Origin: Icerya purchasi
Lineage: Eukaryota > Arthropoda > Insecta > Hemiptera > Monophlebidae
NCBI GenBank assembly: GCA_039619475.1
Contig: CM077116.1
Coordinates: forward strand, 167,665,363-167,729,362
DNA: 64,000 nucleotides
Direction of reading: 5' to 3'
The notes beneath the pieces are model-generated. The model worked only from the letters and a program-made list of their open reading frames with translations. It was not told the origin of the DNA and ran no database searches. This document shows, piece after piece, positions 33,586-44,917 of the stretch (positions are counted from its first letter, which is position 1; every line of letters begins with the position of its first letter). Position numbers and translations under genes: made by a program.

Positions 33586-34010
33586 CTATTACCGGGAAAA
33601 AAAATAAGAATTCACGATTATTTTTATATTAATTAATAACGTTTAAATTACGCGGGTGACGGTTGACGTTCACTTTAGTGAGTACAGCAACACATCTCGT
33701 GTATGAGCTATTCATATTCTTGGTGAAGATTAAGTTAACAATTTCTTTCATTTAGTCCTCCGTCTTATGGGATAAAATTAATTAAAGAATAATTTCTGTA
33801 ATTATCACAACCCGCAAGTTCAATGATATAGAACAGGATATCGAGAGGAAATATCACGGAAATTAAAACAAAATGATATTTCGCGTTTAAATTTATATTT
33901 AATGTTTTTTTTTTACTTTTTGTTGAATCGTTACAATCCATTTCTAGCTGTTCTTCCGCAATTTTTTCACGTCTAGACGGCGGATTGGTGAATTTTGAAT
34001 TTTCAAAGTA
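33586..34010. other. Intronic sequence, nothing recognised
   Basis: Intron between exon d and the CR1-type LINE. No motif recognised. Confidence 0.5.
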
Positions 34011-34079
34011 CTAGATGTTAGTTTTTCTGATCATGTTGCGATAAGAAGTATACCTTTAAATATAGAAGACTATGTTTCA

Positions 34080-35987
34080 GTGAAACCACCTACGTTTGAT
34101 GTTTTCTTTGATAAAAACCGATTTCATATCAAACTATTATGTACTAATATTGATTTTGTTTATGACACCCAATATGATATTGACGCTAAATTTGAAAATT
34201 TTATACGAAATATTACCAAAATTGTGGATGAGTGTAAGCAAATTCGAAAAATAAAAATAAATACACGCAAGAGAACACCGTGGGTAACTCAGGAAATAGT
34301 ACGTTTATCCAATACGAAAAAGAATATTTATAAGAAAATGAAAACTTTCAAGGGAACTGATACACTACGATTTCTGAGTATACAGAAATATCAAAGCTAA
34401 TACAAAAGTTATCCAGAACAGCAAAAAAGCAGTATTACAGCGCATTATTAAACGGTTGCGAACAGAACCAGAAGAAATACTGGACGGTGGTGAAAAAAGT
34501 ATTAGGAGGTAAAAATCATCGAATACGTGAGGTAATTGTTAATAATAACAAATTAGATGCAGACGAGAATGAATATGATGTTGCCTGTCATTTTAATAAT
34601 TATTTTTTAAGCTCTGTTACCGACCTATTGCAGAATGAAAGGTTTGCAGCATATCATTCAAATAGCCCCCACGTCCTGGAAACTTTCGGATTCATTGATT
34701 TCTTGAATGAAGAAATAAAAAATGTAATTATGTCTTTTCCAAATAAATCGTCGTTTGGGTCAGATGGGCTATCTATTTTATTAATAAAAGAAAATGTAGA
34801 ATTTTTTGTCAGACCTTTAACTCTTTTGTTTAACGAATCTGTAAAGGTTGGAATATTCCCCAACATTTTAAAATTAGGTATCATTACTCCAGTATATAAG
34901 GGAGGTGACAAATGTGATATGGCAAATTACAGACCAATATGTATACTACCTACTATTTCAAAAATTTTTGAGAAATGTATAAAGATGAGAATAATGGGTT
35001 TCCTACATAACAAAAATTTTTTTAGTACAAACCAATACGGGTTTTTAGAGGGAAAAGGAATTGATATTGCGCTATTTCAGCACGTATCATACATTACGGA
35101 AAATCTAGAAAAGGGAAAATCATGCTTAGCTGTCTATTTTGACTTGAGAAAAGCTTTTGACGTGGTAGACCATAAAATTTTGTTAGCCAAGCTATATTCG
35201 TGTGGTTTCCGGGGTAGTATTTACAACTGGTTCAAATCGTATTTAAATAATAGAAAATATGTTACGAAAATTAATAAATTACATAGCGAAAGTATAACGC
35301 AAATTTATGGGGTGCCTCAGGGTAGTATTTTAGGTCCCGTTCTGTTTTGTTATTTACATAAATGAATTATGCAACTTAAGAATATCGGGAAAACTGTTCA
35401 CATACGCAGATGATACTGCTATTGTCGTGAGTTCTCGTTACAGCCATATCCTAATGCAACCAGCAAATAGGAATGTTGATACCTTAGTAAATTGGTTTAA
35501 GGCAAATAGGCTTATAGTAAATTTAAAGAAAACTAAATTCATATTATATAGTCATAAACCTCAATACACGTGGGACTGCGAAAAAATTTGTTTAAATGAA
35601 AATTCTGAAATAGAAAGAGTATTTGAAATCAAATATCTGGGTTTAAATTTAGATTGTAGATTACAGTGGAATAAGCATACTGATTATTTAGCTGCTAAAC
35701 TCAGAAAGTTAAATTATATATTTTACTACATGAATGAATTTTTTAATGAATATCATCTGTATATGTTATACCAATCACTGTACAAACCTGTCTTGACGTA
35801 TGGTTTGATGCATTGGGGTAATACCGCTAAATGCCACTTTTCACAGATTGAGTTTTTAAATAAAAGAGTAATCAAGTTAATCACTAAAAACAAGAAAACT
35901 ACATTTAATTATAATTTATTTAATGTTAGTACATTATATAAAACTGAATTGCTGTTGTTTATGCTAAATGGAAAAAAAATAATTTAA
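34080..35987 (+). pseudogene. Reverse transcriptase of the CR1/L2-type LINE
   Basis: 34080-34400 is the linker after the endonuclease (RKRTPWVTQEIVRLSNTKKN). 34487-35365 carries ANYRPICILPTISKIFEK, TNQYGFLEGKGI, VYFDLRKAFDVVDHKIL and YGVPQGSILGPVLF. A one-base shift near 35345 moves the frame, after which FTYADDTAIVV (catalytic YADD) and, at 35427-35987, LVNWFKANRLIVNLKKTKF and the thumb follow. The end is frame-shifted again (to about 36209). There are also breaks near 34400-34487. Confidence 0.78.
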
Positions 35988-36536
35988 TTTTCACATTAAG
36001 GAGGGTATCACTAGAAGTTGTGGAAATGAAATAGCTGCGATACCTAAATTTATGAAATTCCATTCAAGAATCCAAGCCCTCTCTATATGGCGCCTCTCAT
36101 TTACAACCAATTACCACTAACTTTAAAAGACGATTTAAAAAACTTTAAAAAAAGACGTAAATGTTTACTGAAATTTTTCCACTCCAATAATCTTTCTGAG
36201 GATTCTTATAAATAATCGATAAAGGATTGTGGATGGGGGTGTAATATATATTCATATAGAGTACGTTGATTGTATGGAAATGTAGAAATTTTCTTTTATT
36301 TTTAATTGTAAATGTTAATGAATTAAATAAATTAAGATTATAGATTTAATGTAAGTTATATTATTTTATATAAGTTCTGTACGGTATATTTCTACTTTAT
36401 TCCTTTATTGCAGTGTTTTTGATTGTAATTTTAAGGATTTCAGTATTTTTTCAAAAAAGATTTTTATTTCTTTAATACCCATCGCTCGCGCAAATATGCG
36501 CATAGATGGATTACGTTGTAATGATAATAATAAAAT

Positions 36537-36560
36537 TGATTTGATTTGATTTGATTTGAT
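36537..36560. repeat. (TTGAT)n tail
   Basis: About five tandem TTGAT units at the 3' end of the CR1/L2-type LINE. Confidence 0.85.
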
Positions 36561-36561
36561 A

Positions 36562-38269
36562 TTACATAACACGTGCAAATATTTCTTCGGAAAAGAAAAA
36601 TAACTCAAAATAATTAACTCTCCGTCATTTAAATCGTAACGTAAATTGGTTCTAATACACACTCGATATTATATCTTTAGGTTTCGTTCGTATTTAGCAA
36701 GTTTATTTGGTGAAACGTTTTTTGAGGTTTCATTCATTATTTGTGGTTTCGCGTTGGTTGTTTGTATATATATGTGTACATATATACAAATAGGTACATT
36801 TTAATTTTGTTGTGACGAGAAGTCAAACTCATCTACAGCATCAGGACAATGTTTTTTTGTTTTTTTATTATAATGTAATGAAATAATCAGATTTAAAGGT
36901 AGCGAAATCACACTTCGATTTCTCATCGAAGCTGCCTAAGTTTTAAAAAATTTCGAAAAACAGCGATAAAGTCTCAAAAATTTTTAAACATATAAAAATA
37001 CACATTTACGAAATGTGTGAAAAATATATGCGGTATAACAAATTTAAAATGTTTTGAATATAGTATTGTGCAAATGTAAATTATGGTCATTTTTAACTTA
37101 ATATACGGAATCCACAACGCATGAAACATCATGCTCTGGATTAATCTTGTTTTCTATAATCCACTTTTTTCGGGGAACCGCGTTTGTTACCTCCTCAGCA
37201 GTCATAATGAAAGTAAGAATAATATCTTTCGCAGATTATTATTTGTCTTTTGACGAAAACTGTAAGTTGTTTTCACATTATTGATTCAGCGCTTTTTAAA
37301 TATTTGAACTTACACGGTAGTATGCAAGGGCGTCACCAGCCGATGAGCTAGGAGAAGAGCAAGATGATAGGAAGAGAATATGAGTTATAGGAAAAATAAA
37401 ACTTATAAGTTGTAAAGGCTTAATATTTTATTAAACAAGAATAAAATCTTAATTAAAACATAATTTTCGTGGGTTTCTGGAAAATTGTTCTACTAATTTA
37501 TTATAAAAGTCAAATTGTCCATGATTACTCGCCTATGAATAATCATCAAGGCCAGTTGATTAAAAAGTTCCGAAGCTCCAGGGCGGCCCTAACCTGCCAC
37601 CCTTGACGACGTCCATGATAGCACGTGTTTACAATCTTACCTATGCATCCACAACAATATTATACCTGGGCTGCGTTATTCGTACGCTGTTTCCCACATT
37701 GATTGGGATTTATAGGTGTATATTACATTTAGTAAAGTACAAAAGACACTAAGATCAACAATAAAGTACTGAAAGTCTGCTCGTTTCTATTTTAATAGTA
37801 ATTATCTTACATAAATTCTGCACTAACTTCACAAGATTTTTAACCAAAAAAAAAAATCCTATAAAATAAATAAAATACTTTTACCCGAATCTGTATTCAT
37901 TTTTTACTCTATCGTCTTAGTTTGGCATAATTATAATACATATTGCGCACCGGAAGAGACCATGTGCACCTGATCCTCTTAATAAAATCAATAGTGCGCG
38001 TTTGCAAATAATGAAATTCTATAAATCATACCAATTTTATTACCGTTTCCCCAATTATTAAACCTTATTATTTGTTTTTTTATATTTTATATGCGTTGCT
38101 TTGTTTTTCTTTCTCTTTAATTTTAACACTAAATATGAAATATTAGTTTTACGACCCACAATTTAAATACCTAACCCTAGATTACTAAACACAATCGCAA
38201 AAATTACGACGGGAAAATCACAATGCCGAAAGAAGGTCTTTCCTGCGTCCCCCGCTTTACAATACCTTC
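36562..38269. other. Intronic sequence, nothing recognised
   Basis: AT-rich DNA. A CAAGGGCGTC motif at 37326 and CCCTTG near 37600 could be ends of a small MITE but flanks do not match. A short palindrome of GTATATATATGTG type lies near 36760-36790. Confidence 0.4.
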
Positions 38270-39552
38270 TTAACTAGTTCGGTCAGTGTGCCACGCGGTG
38301 TCATTGTAGTCAGGTATCGTTTGTGTATTGACTTATCGCAAAAGTGTCGTACAATTTACGAAAATTTAGTGTTTACCTGACTGTTGAGCAACGTTAAGTG
38401 TACTTGTTTTTATCACTTTTTATTAAGATGTTATGTTGATTACGGCTTATTTTGTGTTTCATGAATATATTGATACACGGATTCCGTATATGTAGCGCGA
38501 TCGGTTGACGTTGTTCGGTGATAATTATAATTGTTCCGTCATCTAGTGACCGTTGTATGTAGTTTCGGTTATTATTAAATATTTTATTTCAATTCTTATT
38601 ATTATTTTTTCTTTTTCGTGATTTTTTATGTCCAGTTTAGATGTCCCACCCTTAAAAATAGCCCTCGGTATCATTAGCTTCAGAACTTCCGAAAGCTGTA
38701 CAATTTGACGACCTCACGTAGTAATAAACAAGAGATTCCAAATAAAATGAATGATTCTACTATTCGTCGAATTGGGACGTCGGTTTTATGCTTTGACAAA
38801 CAGACGACTTTAGTTTCTAATAAACAAAAATAAAATGGTTTATCTAGTGTCAACAACACATAACGATTCTGCGACAAGTGCTATCAGTGGAAAACCATGA
38901 ATTATTAACTCAACAAAAGAAGCCGTTGATACAGTGGACTTGATGTGCTTATGTGCTGCAACAGGAAGACACGTAGGTGGTCATTATGCTTGTTTTATAA
39001 CCTGATTAACATTGTAATTATGAACTCATACGTCATTTATGTTAGTAATAACTGCGGAAACAATAAAAAAATCAAATCCAGGCTCAACTTTGTTTTGAAA
39101 ATGGCTAATGCTCTTATGAAGTCTCACCTGAAAGCAAGAATAAATATTCCAACTTTGTGGCGAAATATAAAAGAACTCATAAAAAGGTCATCGTACTTAT
39201 TGAATCTGTTGCTGAAGCAGCAATTATCCAAGAACCAAATTCAGGAAATATATGTGCATTCTGTCAGTGCAAGTCAAGAAAAATGACAACTAACTTTTGC
39301 ATGAAATGAAAAAAGCCATAGATGTAAGGCGCATAATGTGAACATGCGTTCGAACTGCGTAGAATAAAAAAATATATGCTATTTTCATTATAATGTTATC
39401 TCTCTTAAACCTAAAGAATGCAAATGTTACTTTTAAAATAATAAAAGTTTTTGATTATCTTATTTATTCCTGTATTTTATTTCCGTGTCGTATTTTTTAT
39501 GAAAGTTTAGTAACAACGTCACCCGCAGGATAGTTTAGTAATCTATAGTTAA
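38270..39552 (+). mobile_element. piggyBac-like transposon remnant
   Basis: Probable limits are two TTAA sites (38270-38273 and 39549-39552). Both inner ends begin CTA and share a degenerate CGCGGTG/GCGGGTG stretch, which is weak terminal-repeat evidence. The coding remains (38640-39345) match the C-terminal half of piggyBac transposases. piggyBac elements use TTAA targets, but TTAA is common in AT-rich DNA, so the borders are tentative. Confidence 0.55.
38840..39345 (+). pseudogene. piggyBac-like transposase C-terminus
   Basis: MVYLVSTTHNDS (near 38835) and STKEAVDTVDLMC precede a frameshift. The frame at 38945-39286 then reads RKTRRWSLCLFYNLINIVIM and NSYVIYVSNNCGNNKKIKSR, matching the piggyBac block RKTxRWPxxLxYxxINIxxxNSxIIY. 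After another shift ICAFCQCKSRKMTTNFCMK remains from the C-terminal Cys-rich domain. The catalytic N-terminal part is missing or unrecognisable. Dead copy. Confidence 0.72.
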
Positions 39553-39637
39553 GGTAAAGTTGACTAAAAATAAGATTATGAATACGTCAGTCATAAGCGA
39601 AATAAAAAAGTAAAACCGATAAATAACCTTTAACTAC

Positions 39638-39707
39638 CTTTAGTATCATTTGGTAATAGTTTTTCGAACATTGATCCGGCATAACAAGCCTCTATAAACA
39701 TTGTTAT
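39638..39707 (-). CDS. Legumain-like exon c with catalytic Cys
   Basis: Short 70-nt exon with acceptor TTTTGCAG and donor GTAGTT. It encodes ITMFIEACYAGSMFEKLLP followed by NDTK. The Cys of EAC is the nucleophile of legumains, and animal enzymes read YIEACESGSM here. It starts in phase 0 after exon b and leaves one G for exon d. It lies 215 bp below the long-TIR transposon at 39923, so that insertion narrowly missed the catalytic exon. Confidence 0.92.
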
Positions 39708-39922
39708 CTGCAAAAGAAAAAGAAAGAAAAAAAATGCAATAAGTAATAGTCCTGAAATTTAAAAAAAAAAACAGTTTTAATTATTGTATACATTTTATAC
39801 AGATTTACCTTGCTTACGGCCAAACAATTTTTCCCCGGTTCAAAAAGAAAACTATCAAAACTACCTAACTTGTTCCTAAAAAACTGAAAGCGTTGTAGCA
39901 CTGGAGAAACTGTTCTCCAAAG

Positions 39923-40665
39923 GGTCTAACCGTATAGAATGGTCGAATCGGCCCCCAAGTGATTTTGGAAAAGTAGTTATGTCATTATGTTCGGCTTCAA
40001 TGGAAACGCCGATTCCTAGATTTTTAAACCTCTAAACCCTCATAAGCCCCCATAAGGTCCAATTTTGTGGTTTTTATTTGTTTTACAATATCATGGTCAG
40101 TTTTCAAGCTAGGAAATATGTCTTTTCTTCAAATTGTGATGGATTCCCAGCTCTACAAAATGGCTCTACTCAAAACAAATTTGGCACAAAATTCAAATTT
40201 TTATGGCGTTTGAAAAATTATAAAACTCGATTTCTCGAAAATAGAAACATACTCCGTTTCAGAAATAAAATATTTTATGCATTTTTTCTCTAGAAATACG
40301 TATAAACTTCTTCAGATTTTTAAAAGTGGTGGAATGTACTCAAAAACCCTAAGAACCGCATATTTTTGGTTTTTTGCCCATATTCAAGCCTCTAAGTCTT
40401 TCCTGGTAACCTACTTGATACTCCAAATCCATTTCTGACTTTATTCTATACTACCAAGATGTTAAAAATTGTTTCCATAGGGGCGCTTCATCCTAAATTA
40501 TTACGAAACCAATAAAAACCAACAATTATTAAAAGTCCTAACGGCTTCGTGTATTAAAAAGGATTCTCAAGATTGATTATAATATTTCTATACATTTAGT
40601 ACATGATCGACCACTTTTTATCGTTTATTTGTATGTCAGAAATGAATTTTAATTCCAAACCACAC
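39923..40665 (+). repeat. Left terminal inverted repeat, 743 bp
   Basis: Inverted copy at 42275-43016. Its inner edge is CCAAACCACAC. The arms differ at only scattered positions, mostly near the outer end. Confidence 0.9.
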
Positions 40666-40867
40666 ATTCTGGCCTCCAAAGGTCAATTAGAATCAGTAAT
40701 TATAGGTAATGTTAGATACATATTTCATTTTACGTTTAGTCGAAGACTAGTATAGAATGAGGCAACAAGAAGGAAATATAAGACCTTAATACTATGATGA
40801 TTTATTACAATTTTACGAAAATAACAAATTATATTGGATTGTATAACCTATGATCATGGACCGTTTA

Positions 40868-41964
40868 TCAGTGATCATCATTTTTTTCTTCAATAACAGG
40901 AGCCACGTGCTCTCGCTCATAAATCTTCGTGAGATGTTCGGCAGGTTTCACAATTTTGGACAGATATCTAGCATGTAACAAAAAATAAATAACGGCAGCA
41001 ACGTGATAGCAGCAACCGATCGTTCTCATGCCGTTAGCACATTCGCAATAAGAACGTACAATGCCGGCGCAGCTAGTCGTATAATGAACATGGCAGTTGT
41101 AAAATGTGCTTTCCATGTGCCTAGATCTGACTTGTATTTTGAGAATATCAACTGATGCTTTGAAATACCTTAAATCTATTTTACCTTTCTGATCCATCAT
41201 TTCAGGAAAATCGAGCGCATCAGAAGATTTAAATTTTTCATACATCTTCTTGATTGCACTTCTGCAGCTAATCTGTTTTCTTCACTATCTTTTGAAAGAA
41301 TGTAATTCAATATTTCTTCATCTGAAGAAGCCTTCGAGTCTAGTCGTTTTCCAAATTTATTTATTAAGAAGCAAACAATCTTACTGCAAAGACCAGCTTC
41401 AGCTAGGCAATGATTATCTAACTGATGATGGAGAAGTTTATATTTTTGAGCTACAGCACCTTGTACAGCTTCCACGACCCATCGAATCATCGTGACACAG
41501 CGGGACCTGTTAGATTTTTCCGCTGACAATTGTTTTTGTCCTTTCTCCTTTGATGGTGGCATGAGAACACGATACTTTTCTTCTTCTAATTGTGATTTTA
41601 TATCACGAAAGTCTCGATCGAGTACAAAAACATCATTTTCCTTGCACATCAGTTTCTTCAAATAGCTTTCATTTGCATTCCAAATTTTTTTCAAAATTTT
41701 AGCATCGTTTTTTTTGGCATAAAACGGTCCCAACACATCAACAATGTAACTATCAGTAGTACAAGTTGTAAATGGTTTACACAGAGGAACTTTTTTATAA
41801 CCCGAATAAGATTTTCTTTGGTATTTGTTGATGGAAGTCTTTTGGTGTCTTAAGTAAGTTCTATCAGCAACTAGTGCAAAATTAGCATGATTTACGCCGT
41901 GAAGATTTTTGAGGAGAATCGTTAAATGACTATGATTCAAGACATCTCGATTTGCGGTTTTCAA
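40868..41964 (-). pseudogene. DDE transposase with C-terminal SWIM zinc finger, one frameshift
   Basis: The first frame (41197-41964, 255 codons) has FALVADRTYLRHQK, the conserved INKYQRKSYSGYKKVPLCKP, VFVLDRDFRDI and RWVVEAVQGAVAQKYK. The two Asp residues and the Glu fit a DDE_Tnp_4-type core. The second frame (40868-41245) has CECANGMRTIGCCYHVAAV, a CxCx9CxH SWIM finger. The frames overlap near 41230 by a one-base shift (QSRRCMK versus AIKKMYEKFK), so the copy is probably dead. The open frame extends upstream of the Met (RFGLKTANRDVLNHSH), so the N-terminus is missing or on another exon. Confidence 0.75.
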
Positions 41965-42274
41965 GCCAAAACGGGAAGGAAATATATCCTTTTTAAAAGA
42001 ATTTAAAACAGAAAGATGACTGCAGCGAAAATATCAAGTAAAATATATAGCTTCATGAATTTTATGATTGCTCCTATAACTATGTATTTATATAATGGCC
42101 GATAGGTTATCTTCTTATAAGCTCCCCCTTAAAAAAATATATATATATATATAAATTCAATAGATATATCTTTAAATAATTTTATAAATCCACAAAAATA
42201 ACCAGTGCGATTGGGAAAAACATCCCATTAAATGCTATATCAAAAGTGGCATAATAATGCTTCTAGGTGAAAGC

Positions 42275-43016
42275 GTGTGGTTTGGAATTAAAATTCATTT
42301 CTGACGTACAAATCAACGATAAAAAGTGGTCGATCATGTACTAAATGTATAGAAATATTATAATCAATCTTGAGAATCCTTTTTAATACACGAAGCCGTT
42401 AGGACTTTTAATAATTGTTGGTTTTTATTGGTTTCGTAATAATTTAGGATGAAGCGCCCCTATGGAAACAATTTTTAACATCTTGGTAGTATAGAATAAA
42501 GTCAGAAATGGATTTGGAGTATCAAGTAGGTTACCAGGAAAGACTTAGAGGCTTGAATATGGGCAAAAAACCAAAAATATGCGGTTCTTAGGGTTTTTGA
42601 GTACATTCCACCACTTTTAAAAATCTGAAGAAGTTTATACGTATTTCTAGAGAAAAAATGCATAAAATATTTTATTTCTGAAACGGAGTATGTTTCTATT
42701 TTCGAGAAATCGAGTTTTATAATTTTTCAAACGCCATAAAAATTTGAATTTTGTGCCAAATTTGTTTTGAGTAGAGCCATTTTGTAGAGCTGGGAATCCA
42801 TCACAATTTGAAGAAAAGACATATTTCCTAGCTTGAAAACTGACCATGATATTGTAAAACAAATAAAAACCACAAAATTGGACCTTATGGGGGCTTATGA
42901 GGGTTTAGAGGTTTAAAAATCTAGGAATCGGCGTTTGCATTGAAGCCGAACATAATGACATAACTACATTTCCACATCACTTGGGGGCCGATGCGACCAT
43001 TTTATCCGGCTAGACC
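42275..43016 (-). repeat. Right terminal inverted repeat, 742 bp
   Basis: Inverted copy of 39923-40665. Confidence 0.9.
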
Positions 43017-43259
43017 GTTTGTTTGTTTATTATTTTATTGTATTCCAAATATAGCTTACATGTAGAATTATTATTTGATAATTTCTTTCAGTTTGCTCAC
43101 TTAAAACAAAATATACCTAGTTGGAAACAAAACAGCGCTGGCTTAACTTGATGGCTTGAAAACTATGAAATGTCTCAGAAAATATATATTATTACAGGCT
43201 GCTAAAATACAGAATACTACCTGGATCATAAAGTTTCAGGAATTTGTTTAGAAAATTAA

Positions 43260-44010
43260 AAATGTACGAGCCCATTCGTCAAAAATGATTTTGAAAGTAC
43301 TCTCCACTGACTGCAACGTACTTGTGGCAGCGGTTCATCCGACTCTCGAAACATTTATTACATTCGATTTTCTGTGTGGTCATCAGAGCCGCCTTCGATT
43401 TCTCTATTACCTCCTCTCAGCAGCTGAAATGCGTTCCCCGGAGCGATTTCTTGAGTTGAACGAACAAGAAGAAGTCGCAGGGGGAGGCAAATCAAGCAAA
43501 TTTGCTGGCTGTTGAATGGTATTCGGTCTGTTCTTCGCCAAAAAATCACAGATAAAGGTGTCTCTTTTTTTGCGTGAAATTCAAGTCTCTCGGCTCAGCT
43601 TTGCAGCGACACGTCTCAAGCCCAAATGTCAGTACCCGAAATGTTTTGGACCGATCCATAAGCGATGACCAAGTCCTCTGTGAACTCTCTGATGGTCACT
43701 TTTCGGTTTTTAGCCAACATTTCTTTGATTTTATCGGTGTTTTGCTTGTCATTCGATGTCGACTGACAACTACTGCGTTCGCCATCCTCAACAGACGCAC
43801 CACCGCTTCTGAAGCGTTCATGCTACACATAAACGTTTGTTTTCGGTAGAGTACCATTGCAAAAACATTTTTCTAACATTTCAAAGGTCTTTGCTTCGCT
43901 CAATTCCCGTTTTAAACTCGTTGATGCAAAGTTGATTCCAAAAAATCGAAAACCGCACAAAGTCATATGTACTCGCACGGCATAATTCTTACAAATGTCA
44001 AACTGTAACA
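43260..44010 (-). pseudogene. mariner-like transposase remnant, internally deleted
   Basis: On the minus strand, SEAKTFEMLEKCFCNGTLP is the mariner N-terminal helix-turn-helix start, VRELTEDLVIAYGSVQNIS-like sequence is the second helix-turn-helix (shifted frame, 43640-43690), and NKCFESRMNRCHKYVAVSGE followed by YF near 43300-43370 is the C-terminus. The catalytic core between them is gone. A LINE copy and a second mariner lie just to the right. Confidence 0.65.
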
Positions 44011-44557
44011 CTGAAATTAGGCGAGAATATCAATGACCGATATAGCCACTTAACAAAAAAAATCAAATCAGGTGACTGAAACAGCCACGCCATGGTCGTT
44101 CCTGATACTTTTTAATCAAGATAGTATGTGACATAAAACTTTGATTTAAACTGAAAAGGTCACTACAAAACCTATTACGTTCACTTTTGAAGTGGTGTGT
44201 ACCTAAAAATTGTTAATACAAGCGAATTAGTTTTAAAAAAAAATTTTGAAATAATGGCAGAATATTAAAGATAAAAAAACAAAAAAAAAACGATCTATGG
44301 AAACAGGAAACTAAAACATGGTTGAAAGAATGGTGTATAAAGATTAGGAGACTACTATTCCATATTATGTTTTTCCACATTCATAACATGTAATTTTAAA
44401 ACTATACGAATTTTATCATAGAATATTATAAATCACATAATTATATATACACATACAAGGGTTATCTCTATACACTTATTTACTAAAAGTGTATAATATA
44501 TTATTATGTTAAATAAACGATAACAAGCGTTGGACAGCTATTTAAGAACATATACAC

Positions 44558-44903
44558 TACTCCCCTCTTCTCGCTTTCGATTCGCTTTGTCCCCTTCTCC
44601 TTTCTGCACTCTTCACGCTTCTGAGCCTTCTTGTGTTTGTGACTCAAATCACATCCTATTCGAATGTTCTACACTCTCTAACGAACGCTCCTTTCTTTAC
44701 GCCCAACTTCTAGTTCTGGGTCTTCCTACTCCCTTTAACGATACCTATATTCTTTCCTTCCCATTGCCTTCAGTTATTCCATTGCTGCTGTCCTTTGTCT
44801 TTTCCATTTCTGATCGCTTGGCTATTTAGTTATAACTCTTAATTTTTCATGTTGTTGGGTCAAGGCCGCTGGCGCGCCCAGGGTAGGAAAAAAAAAAAAA
44901 AAA
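44558..44903 (+). mobile_element. 5'-truncated LINE family A copy F with perfect target duplication
   Basis: A 346-bp insertion. Its frame (to 44829) reads LLPSSRFRFALSPSPFC, VCDSNHILFECSTLSNER and the ORF2 end, then a short 3' UTR ending GGCGCGCCCAGGG and a poly-A tail. AAGAACATATACAC stands at 44544-44557 and again at 44904-44917, a perfect 14-bp duplication. The insertion landed just outside the left end of the mariner at 44918. Confidence 0.88.
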
Positions 44904-44917
44904 AAGAACATATACAC

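Larger units (their letters stand above)
34011..36561 (+). mobile_element. CR1/L2-type LINE, 5'-truncated
   Basis: Begins inside the endonuclease (LDVSFSDHVAI near 34011), then a linker, RT, C-terminal domain and 3' UTR, ending in a (TTGAT)n tail at about 36537-36560 instead of poly-A. Short tandem-repeat tails and the RT style (NYRPICILPTISKIFEKCI, no RNase H) fit the CR1/L2 part of the Jockey superfamily. It is unrelated to family A in codon use, being AT-rich rather than pyrimidine-rich. Confidence 0.75.
39923..43016. mobile_element. DNA transposon with about 743-bp inverted repeats and DDE/SWIM transposase
   Basis: The outer ends are GGTCTAACCGTATAGAATGG (left) and, reverse complemented, GGTCTAGCCGGATAAAATGG (right). 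The arms run 39923-40665 and 42275-43016, about 95 percent or more identical by eye, ending inwards at CCAAACCACAC. A 71-codon frame inside the arm is the same on both sides. The middle 1.6 kb holds a minus-strand transposase. No flanking duplication was evident. Long arms and a SWIM finger recall MULE elements, while the DDE core looks like the DDE_Tnp_4 group, so I leave the superfamily open. Confidence 0.85.

Noticed and set aside
36537..36560. CRISPR-like or regulatory tandem repeat
   Set aside because: It is a simple (TTGAT)n run at a LINE 3' end, without spacers.
37326..37610. MITE with CAAGGG ends
   Set aside because: The ends match over about 8 bp only and the flanks show no duplication.
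42647..42862. 71-codon frame as a host gene
   Set aside because: It is duplicated in the left inverted repeat of the same transposon, so it is part of the arms.
39914..43025. A target-site duplication for the long-TIR transposon
   Set aside because: TCTCCAAAG on the left and GTTTGTTTA on the right do not match at 8 or 9 bp.
43285..43849. Plus-strand frames over the mariner relic as genes
   Set aside because: Minus-strand frames carry the mariner motifs. The plus frames are complements.
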